DNA of 64,000 nucleotides from Mailhella massiliensis (lineage in GTDB: Bacteria; Desulfobacterota; Desulfovibrionia; Desulfovibrionales; Desulfovibrionaceae): positions 534,508 to 598,507 of the forward strand of contig NZ_LT706951.1 of NCBI RefSeq assembly GCF_900155525.1. Reading direction: 5' to 3'. Position numbers and translations under genes: made by a program. Positions 34,759 to 42,761 of this stretch are shown here, piece after piece; the stretch's first letter is position 1; each line of letters starts with the position of its first letter. The notes below the pieces were generated by a model. It searched no databases. It saw only the letters and a list, made by a program, of their open reading frames with translations, and had not been told where the DNA came from.

Positions 34759-35199
34759 ATGAGACCGCTTTTCATCCTCACACTCCTCATCTCCCTGGCC
34801 TGGTGCGCCCCTGCGGGTGCTCAGGATTTCAAGGGAGCGCTCAAGTACCCCAAAAATCCCATCGTGCTGGGCGGTGAAGAAAGCCCCCGCCTCGCGGTGA
34901 CGTTCAATCACAGTACCCACGGCGACGTCACCTGCGACACCTGCCATCACAAGCCGCGCTGCGCCATCTGCCACTACAGCCCCTCGCTGGAAAAATCTCC
35001 CTATGCCTCGTGCAGCGCCAATGACGGCTGCCACGTCATCAAGGGCAGAAGCAACGACGAAAAGAGCCGCTTCATGGCCTTCCACGACAGGGATTCCCTG
35101 CGTTCCTGCTTCGGCTGCCACAACAGCCTGAAGGCGGAACACCCCGAATTCCAGGGCTGCCGTCCCTGCCATCCCAACAAGCCCGCCGAAGGAAAGTAA
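34759..35199 (+). CDS. Cytochrome c3-like multihaem protein, likely formate dehydrogenase partner
   Basis: This 146-residue protein has a signal peptide (cleavage near residue 21, PAGA-Q). FNHSTH (49-54) is the class III cytochrome His-ligand motif. Haem-binding motifs: C59-x2-CH, C68-x2-CH, C85-x5-CH (CSANDGCH), C117-x2-CH and C134-x2-CH. The four-haem c3 pattern is present, with CAICH as an apparent extra motif and the second haem site in an atypical CX5CH form rather than CX4CH. It would accept electrons from FdnGH. The ATG at 34759 follows GGGAG. The operon ends with a terminator. Confidence 0.88.
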   Translation: MRPLFILTLLISLAWCAPAGAQDFKGALKYPKNPIVLGGEESPRLAVTFNHSTHGDVTCDTCHHKPRCAICHYSPSLEKSPYASCSANDGCHVIKGRSNDEKSRFMAFHDRDSLRSCFGCHNSLKAEHPEFQGCRPCHPNKPAEGK

Positions 35200-35213
35200 T
35201 TTCCCCAGCCCGC

Positions 35214-35255
35214 AAAAAAGCCCATGCTCCGTTCATCCGGGGCATGGGCTTTTCG
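35214..35255 (+). terminator. Terminator of the formate dehydrogenase operon
   Basis: AGCCCATGC with GCATGGGCT, loop of about 14 bases, then TTTCG. Confidence 0.75.
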
Positions 35256-35644
35256 TTTACCTTTCTCCGCCCTGCGGAGCACAGAAACGCCGACCGTCCG
35301 TCAAAGGACCTCCTCACAACAACGACGGCCTCCCGGAACGGCTGCAGAACCAGGGAGCGCAGGGAAACATGCGGCCCCTCCCATGACGCGGCGTCTTTTT
35401 CTCCGCATACCGGGCATATTCACGGCCCGGCAAGGCAAACGCCCGGGCCCGCTCCTCACACGATGTCCGCAATACGGCGCGTACAACAGCGCCTGCGCCC
35501 TCCGCATCGCTGTCTTCTTCCCTTCCGTGCCGCACCGGTCTTTCGGCTTTCCCGAAAGAACATCTCCCATGCCGGAACACTCCCCTACGGCCATGGGTCA
35601 CGAATTCCGTCCGGGGGCATTCCTTCCCGGAACAGAGTGCGTTT
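35256..35644. other. Intergenic, nothing recognised
   Basis: About 390 bases between the formate dehydrogenase terminator and the tRNA-Phe terminator. No family-like frame or RNA. Confidence 0.5.
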
Positions 35645-35682
35645 AACGAAAAAAAGGGTTGCAACCCTGAGGATGCAACCCT
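35645..35682 (-). terminator. Terminator of tRNA-Phe
   Basis: On the minus strand: AGGGTTGCA, loop, TGCAACCCT, then TTTTTTCG. Confidence 0.8.
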
Positions 35683-35691
35683 GAAATTCGG

Positions 35692-35767
35692 TGGTGCCGA
35701 GGGACAGAATCGAACTGCCCACACGGGGATTTTCAGTCCCCTGCTCTACCAACTGAGCTACCTCGGC
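35692..35767 (-). tRNA. tRNA-Phe (GAA)
   Basis: 76 bases with encoded CCA. Acceptor stem GCCGAGG/CCTCGGC. The anticodon loop CTGAAAA gives GAA. Normal D- and T-arms (GTTCGAT). It is a single gene with its own promoter and terminator. Confidence 0.95.
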
Positions 35768-35779
35768 ACAACGAAAGAG

Positions 35780-35808
35780 ACCTTACTTCAACTCACCGCG
35801 CTTGGCAA
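35780..35808 (-). promoter_or_regulatory. Promoter of tRNA-Phe
   Basis: On the minus strand: TTGCCA, 17 bases, TAAGGT; predicted start about 5 bases upstream of the mature tRNA. Confidence 0.6.
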
Positions 35809-35842
35809 GTGTTTTTTTGTCTGTTTTTCAAAAAATCCGATA

Positions 35843-36832
35843 TTACTCGGTAAGATTGCCCGGCCCCTTGGGCAGGGAGGCCTCGGCAATGCGCACCTTG
35901 TAGTCGCTCGCCCCCGCCGGAGGATCAACGAACACCACGGTAAAGGGCACTTCGCTGCCCGGAAGCACGTTCACATTGCTGGACACGATGTCGAGCTTGC
36001 TGTTCAGCGCCTTGTCGAGCTCCTCCTTATCCAGCACCTCCAGCTGGAAGGAACTGATGCTGCTGCCCGCAAGCTGCTGCTGCGACACCAGCATGTTGCC
36101 CGAAGCGTCGTACAGTTCCGCTTCCAGGCGGATCAGTTCCCGGGGCGTGGGGAAGTTGTTCATCACCTTTCCTTCAATGATGATGAGATTGCCGAGCTTT
36201 TCATTCTTCACCTGATACTGGCGCACGTCGCGCAGTTCCAGCTTGCTCACCAGAGAAAGCGGGTCCGAGGCATCGGCCGTTTCCAGACCGAAATACGGAG
36301 CGACAAGGCCTTTCAGTCCGTCGAGGTAGGGGGTGTTCCCCCACATCCACCAGGCGCCCGCACACAGCGCCACGCAGAACACGAAACTGAAGATGCGGGG
36401 AAGAATCGAACGCTTTCTGCGGGGCATGTCCAGCCCGCCGAAGGCTTCGGCGCCGCCCGCGCCGTCGAGGCGCAGCCCCTGCATTCCCCGTTCCCCTGCG
36501 GGGCGTTCCCTGCGGGGTTCATCCATGGCAAGGGAAAGGCCTCCGCCGGAACCGGAGGAAGAGGAACCTCCCAGCGAAAGCGTGCCTTCCGAACCGTAGT
36601 CCGAAACGGAAGAACGCTTCTCGGAGGGACCGAAATCCAGAGTGTCGGCGGCGGGAGCGGACTTTTCCCCGCGGGACGGGGCCGGCTCCGGCCTGTCCAG
36701 AAGAACCGGCGCATCCTCCACGTTAAGCGCGAAGATATGGCGGCATACCGAACAGCGCAGCTTGACGCCCGACTTCACTTTTTCATCGGGCAGGCGATAT
36801 ACCGTATTGCACTGGGGGCAGGTAACATTCAT
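35843..36832 (-). CDS. MJ0042-type zinc-ribbon membrane protein with DUF3426-like domain
   Basis: A 329-residue protein. It opens with a zinc ribbon, CPQCNTVYRLPDEKVKSGVKLRCSVC (residues 4-30), of the MJ0042 finger type. A disordered low-complexity linker (Ser/Gly/Pro rich) follows to about residue 180, then one membrane helix (IFSFVFCVALCAGAWWMW) and a C-terminal domain resembling DUF3426 (GKVMNNFPTPRELIRLEAELYDASGNML). This architecture is common in proteobacteria, and its role is unknown. The zinc ribbon would face the cytoplasm and the C-terminal domain the periplasm. The ATG at 36832 follows GGAGAATGTC; the 53-codon upstream extension is not family-like. Confidence 0.82.
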   Translation of the reverse strand: MNVTCPQCNTVYRLPDEKVKSGVKLRCSVCRHIFALNVEDAPVLLDRPEPAPSRGEKSAPAADTLDFGPSEKRSSVSDYGSEGTLSLGGSSSSGSGGGLSLAMDEPRRERPAGERGMQGLRLDGAGGAEAFGGLDMPRRKRSILPRIFSFVFCVALCAGAWWMWGNTPYLDGLKGLVAPYFGLETADASDPLSLVSKLELRDVRQYQVKNEKLGNLIIIEGKVMNNFPTPRELIRLEAELYDASGNMLVSQQQLAGSSISSFQLEVLDKEELDKALNSKLDIVSSNVNVLPGSEVPFTVVFVDPPAGASDYKVRIAEASLPKGPGNLTE

Positions 36833-37095
36833 GAGACATTCTCCATGCGTCTGGAGCGGCTTACCCTTCCCGGCAGGCAAAGGCCCGGCCGCAGGAAAAA
36901 CCGCGTTTCTTCTCCTCTTCCGGGCGGCCCGACGCCAGAACAGGCCGATATTCGGAAAAGTTCCGTCCGGCAAGGCGTCCACCCGCAGCATACGGGGCGG
37001 ACACGCCGGAAAAGCCGCAGCGTTCCCCCGGAAAAAAACTTCCCGGCAGACTCACCGCGACTTTACTCTGCGAAGCAGACCATACACCGGCTGCA

Positions 37096-37611
37096 TCAGC
37101 AGTCAAGCAACTCATAAATCCCCGGAAGATCGCGATATCTTTCCGCGTAGTCGAGGCCGTAGCCCACAATGAAGCCGTCGGGCAGCTCAAAGCCGACGAA
37201 ATCGGAATGCACCGGAAATTCCCGCCGTTCCTTCTTGTCGATGAGCACGGCGAGCCGCACGGACTTCGCGCCCAGCGAGGCGAGATGCTTCATGAGAACG
37301 TGCATGGAACGGCCGGAATCCACGATATCCTCGATGACAAGCACATGGCGGTCCTTCAGGTCGATTTCCACATCCTTGGTGATGCGCACCTCGCCGCTGC
37401 TGCTCTGGGCGTCCCCATAGCTGGCAAGACGGACGAAGTCGACGGCGGTTTCCGTCTTCATGGCCCGCACCAGATCGCTGAAGAAGAAAAAAGCCCCTTT
37501 CAGCACACATACGGCAACCACGTCTTCGCCGTTGTACACGGCGTCTATGCTCTCAGCCATGGCCGCAACGCGACTTCTAATGACGTCTTCCGACAATAGT
37601 TCTTTCAACAT
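37096..37611 (-). CDS. hpt: Hypoxanthine phosphoribosyltransferase
   Basis: A 171-residue type I phosphoribosyltransferase. The PRPP-binding loop is VLVIEDIVDSGRSMH (about residues 90-104), with the two acidic residues followed by the DSGRS loop. The flexible region is LASYGDAQSSS, and the C-terminal PDGFIVGYGLDYAERYRDLPGIY is the Hpt signature. It converts hypoxanthine or guanine plus PRPP to IMP or GMP for purine salvage. It lies 7 bases downstream of the tlpA-like gene on the same strand, with a probable ribosome site inside that end. The start at 37611 follows AGGCATG. Confidence 0.94.
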   Translation of the reverse strand: MLKELLSEDVIRSRVAAMAESIDAVYNGEDVVAVCVLKGAFFFFSDLVRAMKTETAVDFVRLASYGDAQSSSGEVRITKDVEIDLKDRHVLVIEDIVDSGRSMHVLMKHLASLGAKSVRLAVLIDKKERREFPVHSDFVGFELPDGFIVGYGLDYAERYRDLPGIYELLDC

Positions 37612-37618
37612 GCCTCAC

Positions 37619-38137
37619 TCACCGACGAATAAGACTCATAAGAAACTGTTTCATTTCCGGGGCCGGGACATAGCCCGCCTCGCTCACTTCAATATGGCCG
37701 TCCCTGTTGTAGATGACGTTGAAGGGGATGGCGTCGATACGATAGGCCCGCGCCAGTTCCTCGCCGCCGTAGTACACGGGATAGGCCCCCAGCATCCCCA
37801 TGGACTTCACGAAGCTGTCGGCCTCGCGGATGTTCTCGTCAATGGCGATGCCGATGATGAGCAGGTCCTCCTCGGGAATTTCCTTCCTCATTTTCATGAG
37901 TTCGGGAATCTCCCTGCGGCAGGGGCCGCAGAAGGCCGCGAAAAAGTTCACCAGAATCACCTTGCCGTGATTGGCGGCAAGTTCATCCAGCAGTTCATAG
38001 GTGTGCACGGGCTTCAGGTGCCTGCCGCCCTCCTGCCCCAGGGCCTCGCCCGCAGGACAGACCAGGGCAAGGGCCAACATGCCGGAAACCAGCGCTCCTG
38101 TCAGGCGGCGAAAAAAGCCCGACGGCTTTTCAACCAT
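37619..38137 (-). CDS. TlpA-like thioredoxin-fold protein, exported
   Basis: A 172-residue thioredoxin-fold oxidoreductase. The N-terminal signal (residues 14-36, cleaved after ALGQ) predicts export. The active site CGPC is in FFAAFCGPCRRE (about residue 72), and cis-Pro is in IDAIPFNVIY. TlpA/ResA proteins reduce disulfides in the periplasm, often for cytochrome c assembly, and the window's c-type cytochrome fits that use, but no link is shown. The ATG at 38137 follows AAGGAAGGAG; the frame is open eight codons upstream. It overlaps no neighbour and faces the rpoH-like gene across a 165-base divergent region. Confidence 0.88.
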   Translation of the reverse strand: MVEKPSGFFRRLTGALVSGMLALALVCPAGEALGQEGGRHLKPVHTYELLDELAANHGKVILVNFFAAFCGPCRREIPELMKMRKEIPEEDLLIIGIAIDENIREADSFVKSMGMLGAYPVYYGGEELARAYRIDAIPFNVIYNRDGHIEVSEAGYVPAPEMKQFLMSLIRR

Positions 38138-38216
38138 AAAAAACTCCTTCCTTTTCCTCAAAAGTCGGCGCAGAAGACTTTTCTTCCGCGAACCTGTTTA
38201 GGTGTACTGAAAATCG

Positions 38217-38245
38217 TTGAAAACGCCAACCTTAAACTATAGGAT
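38217..38245 (+). promoter_or_regulatory. Probable promoter of the rpoH-like operon
   Basis: TTGAAA, 17 bases, TAGGAT, about 58 bases before the ATG at 38303. Confidence 0.5.
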
Positions 38246-38302
38246 ACATTCCGGCAATCAGGCTTCCATCCCCGGAAGCGCCGCCGAAATAAGGATGACT
38301 TC

Positions 38303-39619
38303 ATGGCAAAAATTTCCGACTCACGCGAAGCCGAACTTCTTGTCTCCGCAGAACCCGGGCACGGTTCCTCTTCCGCGCGAGGCAAAAAACGCAAGATATC
38401 CAAGGATGATGTGGATATCATCGATCTTTCCGAAAGCCCGGCTTCCGAAACGTCTTCCGTTGCGCGCGCTTCTTCAAAGGAAAGTTCCGGCGGAGCTGCA
38501 AAAAATCCGAAAAAGCGATCCGCCGCGAAGGAGGAGGAAACCTCCCCCCTCCGTGAGGACGAAGCCGACATGCAGGACGGCCTTTCCGGCGAAAGCGACG
38601 ACTCCCCGGAAGTCATGGAGGCGGAGCTTGAGCACGCGCAGGAAGGCGAACTCGTCCCCGACGAGGATTTTCCCGCCTTCGACGATTTCGACGACGGCGG
38701 AAAAGTCATCGACCTGGGCAGCAATCTGCCCGCCCTCGCGCAGGACAGGCTTCCCAGCGTGCCCATGCGCGACAATCTGCAGAGCTACCTGCGCGAAGTC
38801 AGCAAATTTCCCCTGCTGGAACCGGAGGAGGAAACGGAGCTCGCCCGCCGCGTGCGCGATCACGGCGACACGCAGGCGGCCTTCCGCATCATTTCCTCGC
38901 ATCTGCGCCTCGTGGTGCGCATCGCCATGGACTTTCAGCGCCGCTGGATGCAGAACGTGCTCGACCTCATACAGGAAGGCAACGTGGGCCTTCTGCGCGC
39001 GGTGAACAAGTTCGATCCCGACAAGGGCATCAAATTTTCCTATTACGCATCGTTCTGGATCAAGGCCTATATTCTCAAGTTCATCATGGACAACTGGCGC
39101 ATGGTGAAAATAGGCACCACGCAGGCCCAGCGCAAACTTTTCTACAACCTGAACCGCGAAAGGCAGAAGCTCATCCTTCAGGGCTTCGACCCTGATACGG
39201 CGCTTCTGTCCGAAAGGCTCGGCGTCACGCAGGATCAGGTGGTGGAAATGCAGCAGCGCCTGGACGCGGGCGATGTTTCCCTCGACCTTCCCGTCAGCGA
39301 CGAAAACGGCAGCGCCTCCCGCATGGACTTTCTGCCCGCGCTCGGCCCGGGGGTGGAGGAAGGCATTGCCGATTCCGAGGTCTCCCGCCTGGTACGCGAG
39401 AGCATAGCGGAGCTTATTCCCTCCCTTTCGGAAAAGGAAATCTACATTCTGGAGCACAGGCTGCTCACCGACGAACCCGCCACGCTCCGGGAAATCGGCG
39501 AACGCTACAATGTCACTCGTGAACGCATACGCCAGCTGGAAGCGCGACTGCTGGAAAAACTGAAAGAACATCTCGGGCGCGAGATCAAAGACTTCTCGGA
39601 AGAGTGGATACAGCCCTGA
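38303..39619 (+). CDS. rpoH: RpoH-like (sigma-32 type) sigma factor with a 150-residue acidic N-terminal extension
   Basis: A 438-residue sigma-70-family factor. Residues 1-150 are low-complexity and acidic, with no counterpart in E. coli RpoH. The core starts near MRDNLQSYLREVSKFPLL (155). Region 2 has DLIQEGNVGLLRAVNKFDPDKGIKFSYYASFWIKAYI, and the RpoH box QRKLFYNLN follows (about 272). Region 4 closes with REIGERYNVTRERIRQLEARLLEKL. The RpoH box and the TTxAQRKLF context identify it as sigma-32-like rather than RpoD. It would direct heat-shock or envelope-stress transcription; its targets here are unknown. The extension may carry a regulatory signal or a degradation tag. It starts a five-gene operon. 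Confidence 0.85.
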   Translation: MAKISDSREAELLVSAEPGHGSSSARGKKRKISKDDVDIIDLSESPASETSSVARASSKESSGGAAKNPKKRSAAKEEETSPLREDEADMQDGLSGESDDSPEVMEAELEHAQEGELVPDEDFPAFDDFDDGGKVIDLGSNLPALAQDRLPSVPMRDNLQSYLREVSKFPLLEPEEETELARRVRDHGDTQAAFRIISSHLRLVVRIAMDFQRRWMQNVLDLIQEGNVGLLRAVNKFDPDKGIKFSYYASFWIKAYILKFIMDNWRMVKIGTTQAQRKLFYNLNRERQKLILQGFDPDTALLSERLGVTQDQVVEMQQRLDAGDVSLDLPVSDENGSASRMDFLPALGPGVEEGIADSEVSRLVRESIAELIPSLSEKEIYILEHRLLTDEPATLREIGERYNVTRERIRQLEARLLEKLKEHLGREIKDFSEEWIQP

Positions 39620-39641
39620 CTCTTCCGCCACAGGGATTTTC

Positions 39642-41447
39642 ATGTTCCGTCATTCCACGCCTCGTTTCCGGGCCGGGCGTCGTGCCGCCGCTCCCAGGCG
39701 GACAAAGCGCCTGATGCTGGTTTCCACCCTCGCCCTCATGCTGCTTCCCGCAGGGTGCACGGGCAAAACCGATCTTTATTCCCGGCAGGAACGCTTTCTC
39801 CCGGCCTCCAGCCTCATGCCTCAGGAGCCTTCGCAGCGGGCGGAGCTCATTTTCGCGCAGCTCAAGCTCGACGCCGCTCTGGACCGCAACGACAAGGACG
39901 CCGTTCTCGACGCGGCCGAAAGGCTGCTCCGGTTCGGCACGGGCGCCCACGCGCTGCCCGCCTCCACGCCCATCATCGACGCGGCCATCTGGCTGCTGGC
40001 CCACGATTACGAAAACGACGCGGTGCTGCTCGTGCAGAACGCCTCCGCCCAGATGCCGGACGATCTTGCGCTCGTCTCCCTTCAGGCCGACCTTCTCATC
40101 CAGCGCAATGCGCGGGAGGAAGCCATAGAACTGCTGAGCAGCTTTGCCGCCGGCCATCCGGCGGACGGGCAGGCTCAGGCGGAGCTTGCGCTTGCGCTTC
40201 TGCGCAGCGGCCGCACCGACGACGCCATGAAGGTGTTCCGGCGCATCCCCGAAAAGCAGCTCACCCCGCAGATACGTTTCGCCTACGCCCAGGCGCTGAA
40301 CGTGTCCGGCCGCTTTTCCGAGGCCAGAAGTCAGCTCGACGCGGCCGTGAAGGAAGACCCGGAATATTCCGAAGCCTGGCAGCTTCTCGCCCTCACGCAG
40401 GAAGAGCTCGGCAACAAAGGCGAAGCGAAGAAAATCTACAAAACGCTTCTGGACTCCGACCCGGAAAACCGGAGCGCGCGGCTTTTCCTCATCCGTCTGA
40501 TGCTGCAGGAAAACAATACGGACGCCGTCGTCGACACGATCATCAGCTCCCACGACCCGCTGCACTTCGCCGTGGCCGCCGCAGCCATGCTCATGGACGA
40601 AAAGCTCGCCGCCCAGGCGGAGAAGCTTTTCACCCGGCTGGAAAAGCAGGCCGACATGCCCGACGGCATCTATTTCTATCATGCGGCGCTGCTTTATGAA
40701 TCGGGCATGGACCAGGACCGCGCGCTGGAGTTTCTGGAGAAGGTGAACGCCAACAGCCCGGAATACGACAAGACGCTGCGCATGAAGGTCCGCATTCTTT
40801 ATGAACGCAGGCGCTTTTCCGAAGCGCTGCAGACGCTGGACGAACTGCGCCGTATGCATCCTTCCGATGTGGAACCGCTGCTGCTCATGGCCGAACTTCA
40901 TATGCAGACGCGGGATTTCAAGGCTGCGGACAAGGCGCTGGCGGAAGCCCTCCGCATCCAGCCGGACAATGAAAGCGCCGCCTTCCAGCAGGCCTATCTT
41001 CAGGAAGTGCAGGGCCACAGAAGCCGTGCCATGGCGCTCATGGAAAAAGTCATCGAAAAATTCCCCGACAACGCTCTCGCTCTGAACTACGTGGGCTACA
41101 ATCTGGCCGACGCCGACCGCGATCTGGACAGAGCCTACAAACTTCTTCAGCGCGCCGTGGAACTGGAACCGGAGGCGGACTTCATTCTCGATTCCCTGGC
41201 CTGGGTGCATTTCCGCCGGGGCGAGCTGGACGAAGCCTGGGAGCAGATTCAAAAAGCGCTGGAAGCTTCCGACAGGGAAAGCCCCGGCGATCCCGCCATG
41301 TTCGAGCATTACGGCGACATCGCCGCCGCCCGGGGCGACAGGGAATCCGCCCTCCGGGGCTGGAGCAAGGCGCTCGATCTGTTCCAGCGCATGGACTACC
41401 CCGAAGACGCCGCCCGCGTGCGGCTCAAACTGGAAAAGCAGTCATGA
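39642..41447 (+). CDS. TPR-repeat lipoprotein
   Basis: A 601-residue protein with a lipoprotein signal ending at LLPAGC (Cys39 from this start; a start at residue 25 is also possible), and otherwise tetratricopeptide repeats over most of the length. The repeats show the A/G/Y/A/P pattern, for example AYAQALNVSGRFSEARSQLDA and LNYVGYNLADADRDLDRAYKLLQRA. It would be anchored in the outer or inner membrane, facing the periplasm, as a scaffold for protein complexes. The partners are unknown. Its stop overlaps the next lipoprotein gene by four bases (ATGA). It follows the rpoH-like gene by 22 bases. Confidence 0.83.
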   Translation: MFRHSTPRFRAGRRAAAPRRTKRLMLVSTLALMLLPAGCTGKTDLYSRQERFLPASSLMPQEPSQRAELIFAQLKLDAALDRNDKDAVLDAAERLLRFGTGAHALPASTPIIDAAIWLLAHDYENDAVLLVQNASAQMPDDLALVSLQADLLIQRNAREEAIELLSSFAAGHPADGQAQAELALALLRSGRTDDAMKVFRRIPEKQLTPQIRFAYAQALNVSGRFSEARSQLDAAVKEDPEYSEAWQLLALTQEELGNKGEAKKIYKTLLDSDPENRSARLFLIRLMLQENNTDAVVDTIISSHDPLHFAVAAAAMLMDEKLAAQAEKLFTRLEKQADMPDGIYFYHAALLYESGMDQDRALEFLEKVNANSPEYDKTLRMKVRILYERRRFSEALQTLDELRRMHPSDVEPLLLMAELHMQTRDFKAADKALAEALRIQPDNESAAFQQAYLQEVQGHRSRAMALMEKVIEKFPDNALALNYVGYNLADADRDLDRAYKLLQRAVELEPEADFILDSLAWVHFRRGELDEAWEQIQKALEASDRESPGDPAMFEHYGDIAAARGDRESALRGWSKALDLFQRMDYPEDAARVRLKLEKQS

Positions 41448-42295
41448 AAAACATCACTCTTCCCCTTCTCTGCCTCGCCCTTTTCGCCATGCTCACAGGC
41501 TGCGGCCCCAAGGATCTGCCGCTTACCCCGGAAAGCGACGCCGAAAGCCGCTGGAAGACCTTCGAGCAGATGTCCTCCCGGCCCGTGCAGTATGAACTGC
41601 TTTCCGGGAGCCTCCGTTTCGGCCCGGAAAACGACACCCGGCGCGTCACCTATCTTCTCTGGTCAGAGAGCAACGCCGATAACGACGGCCTTCTCGACAG
41701 TCACGGCCCCGCCGGGCTGGATGCGGCGGATTCCGATCCCGACATGCCGGGCGACACGCGGGCCATACGTCTTGAAGTGAACGCCGGGGTGGGGGCCAAC
41801 GTGGCCAAGGCCCTTTTCGACAACGGGCGTATGCTCGTGGTGCTTCCCCGCGACGGCAAGGCCTACACCGGGGTGGAATCGGCGGAAAACATACGCCGCC
41901 TCATGGGGCTGTCCCTGCCGTTTTCCATGAATGCTCTCAACGATTTTCTCGCCGGCCGCTACCTGTCCGCTCTTGACGTTCCGGCTCCGGAGAGATACCT
42001 CACCGGAAACGACGGCAACATCATCTACCGGTATCGCAGCGAAGGCCGCAGGTGCGAGCTTGAGCTGAATGCCGAGGCCCTGCCCGTGCGCTGGAGCATG
42101 AACGGCCGCTGGACGCTGAACATCGCCTACGGCGACGACGCCCTGCCCTACAAGCTGGACGGGCGGACCGACGGCGAAGAGCCCCTTCGCATGGTGCTGC
42201 TCGTCAAGGAACGTCGTTCCGCGAGCACGCTTCCCGCAGGAAACATGAAGCTGAACGTACCGCAGGATGTCGCCGTCTACTCGCTGGACCAATAA
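41444..42295 (+). CDS. Lipoprotein, LolB-like
   Basis: A 283-residue lipoprotein: signal peptide and lipobox LTGC with Cys at residue 20. The C-terminal two-thirds has the length, beta-rich pattern and position next to a TPR lipoprotein seen for LolB-like outer-membrane lipoprotein-receptor proteins. I do not see a definitive motif, so this is inferred from fold-like features (LRFGPE, a central Asp-rich acidic stretch and strands such as YRYRSEGRRCELEL). The ATG overlaps the upstream stop (ATGA), so the two lipoproteins are co-translated and may work together. A ribosome-site-like GGAG is present in the upstream gene's end. Confidence 0.5.
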   Translation: MKNITLPLLCLALFAMLTGCGPKDLPLTPESDAESRWKTFEQMSSRPVQYELLSGSLRFGPENDTRRVTYLLWSESNADNDGLLDSHGPAGLDAADSDPDMPGDTRAIRLEVNAGVGANVAKALFDNGRMLVVLPRDGKAYTGVESAENIRRLMGLSLPFSMNALNDFLAGRYLSALDVPAPERYLTGNDGNIIYRYRSEGRRCELELNAEALPVRWSMNGRWTLNIAYGDDALPYKLDGRTDGEEPLRMVLLVKERRSASTLPAGNMKLNVPQDVAVYSLDQ

Positions 42296-42317
42296 CACCG
42301 CGTCACTGGAGAAAGTC

Positions 42318-42749
42318 ATGAGCACCATTTACATCGCGTCCGATCACGGGGGCTTCAACCTTAAAACCTTTCTTGTGCGTTACCTGAAGGATCAGGGACA
42401 CGACGTGCACGATCTCGGCCCCTCCGATCCCGCGAGCTGCGATTACCCGCTGAAGGCCCAGGCCGTCACGGAAGCCGTCCTCAAGGATGAAAACGCCTTC
42501 GGCGTTCTCGTGTGCGGAACCGGCATAGGCATGAGCATGGCCGCCAACCGCGTCCCCGGCATACGGGCGGCGCTGTGCACCAGCGAATTCCACGCCTCCT
42601 TCGCCCGCGCCCACAACAACGCCAACATCATCTGCCTCGGCGAACGGGTTTCCGGTCAGGGCATTTCCGCCAGCATGGTGGATGTCTTCCTCAGCACCCC
42701 GTTTGAAGGCGGCCGCCACCTGCGCCGCATCAACCTCTTCAACAAGTAA
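42318..42749 (+). CDS. rpiB: Ribose-5-phosphate isomerase B
   Basis: A 143-residue RpiB. The N-terminal IASDHGGFNLK binds phosphate, and the catalytic Cys is in VCGTGIGMSMAANRVPGIRAALC (residues about 66-88). RpiB interconverts ribose 5-phosphate and ribulose 5-phosphate in the pentose-phosphate pathway in the cytoplasm. The ATG at 42318 follows CTGGAGAAAGTC; an in-frame extension upstream lies within the lipoprotein gene. It follows the LolB-like gene by 22 bases and precedes radA by 12 bases. Confidence 0.95.
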   Translation: MSTIYIASDHGGFNLKTFLVRYLKDQGHDVHDLGPSDPASCDYPLKAQAVTEAVLKDENAFGVLVCGTGIGMSMAANRVPGIRAALCTSEFHASFARAHNNANIICLGERVSGQGISASMVDVFLSTPFEGGRHLRRINLFNK

Positions 42750-42761
42750 TCCTTCCGTTCC

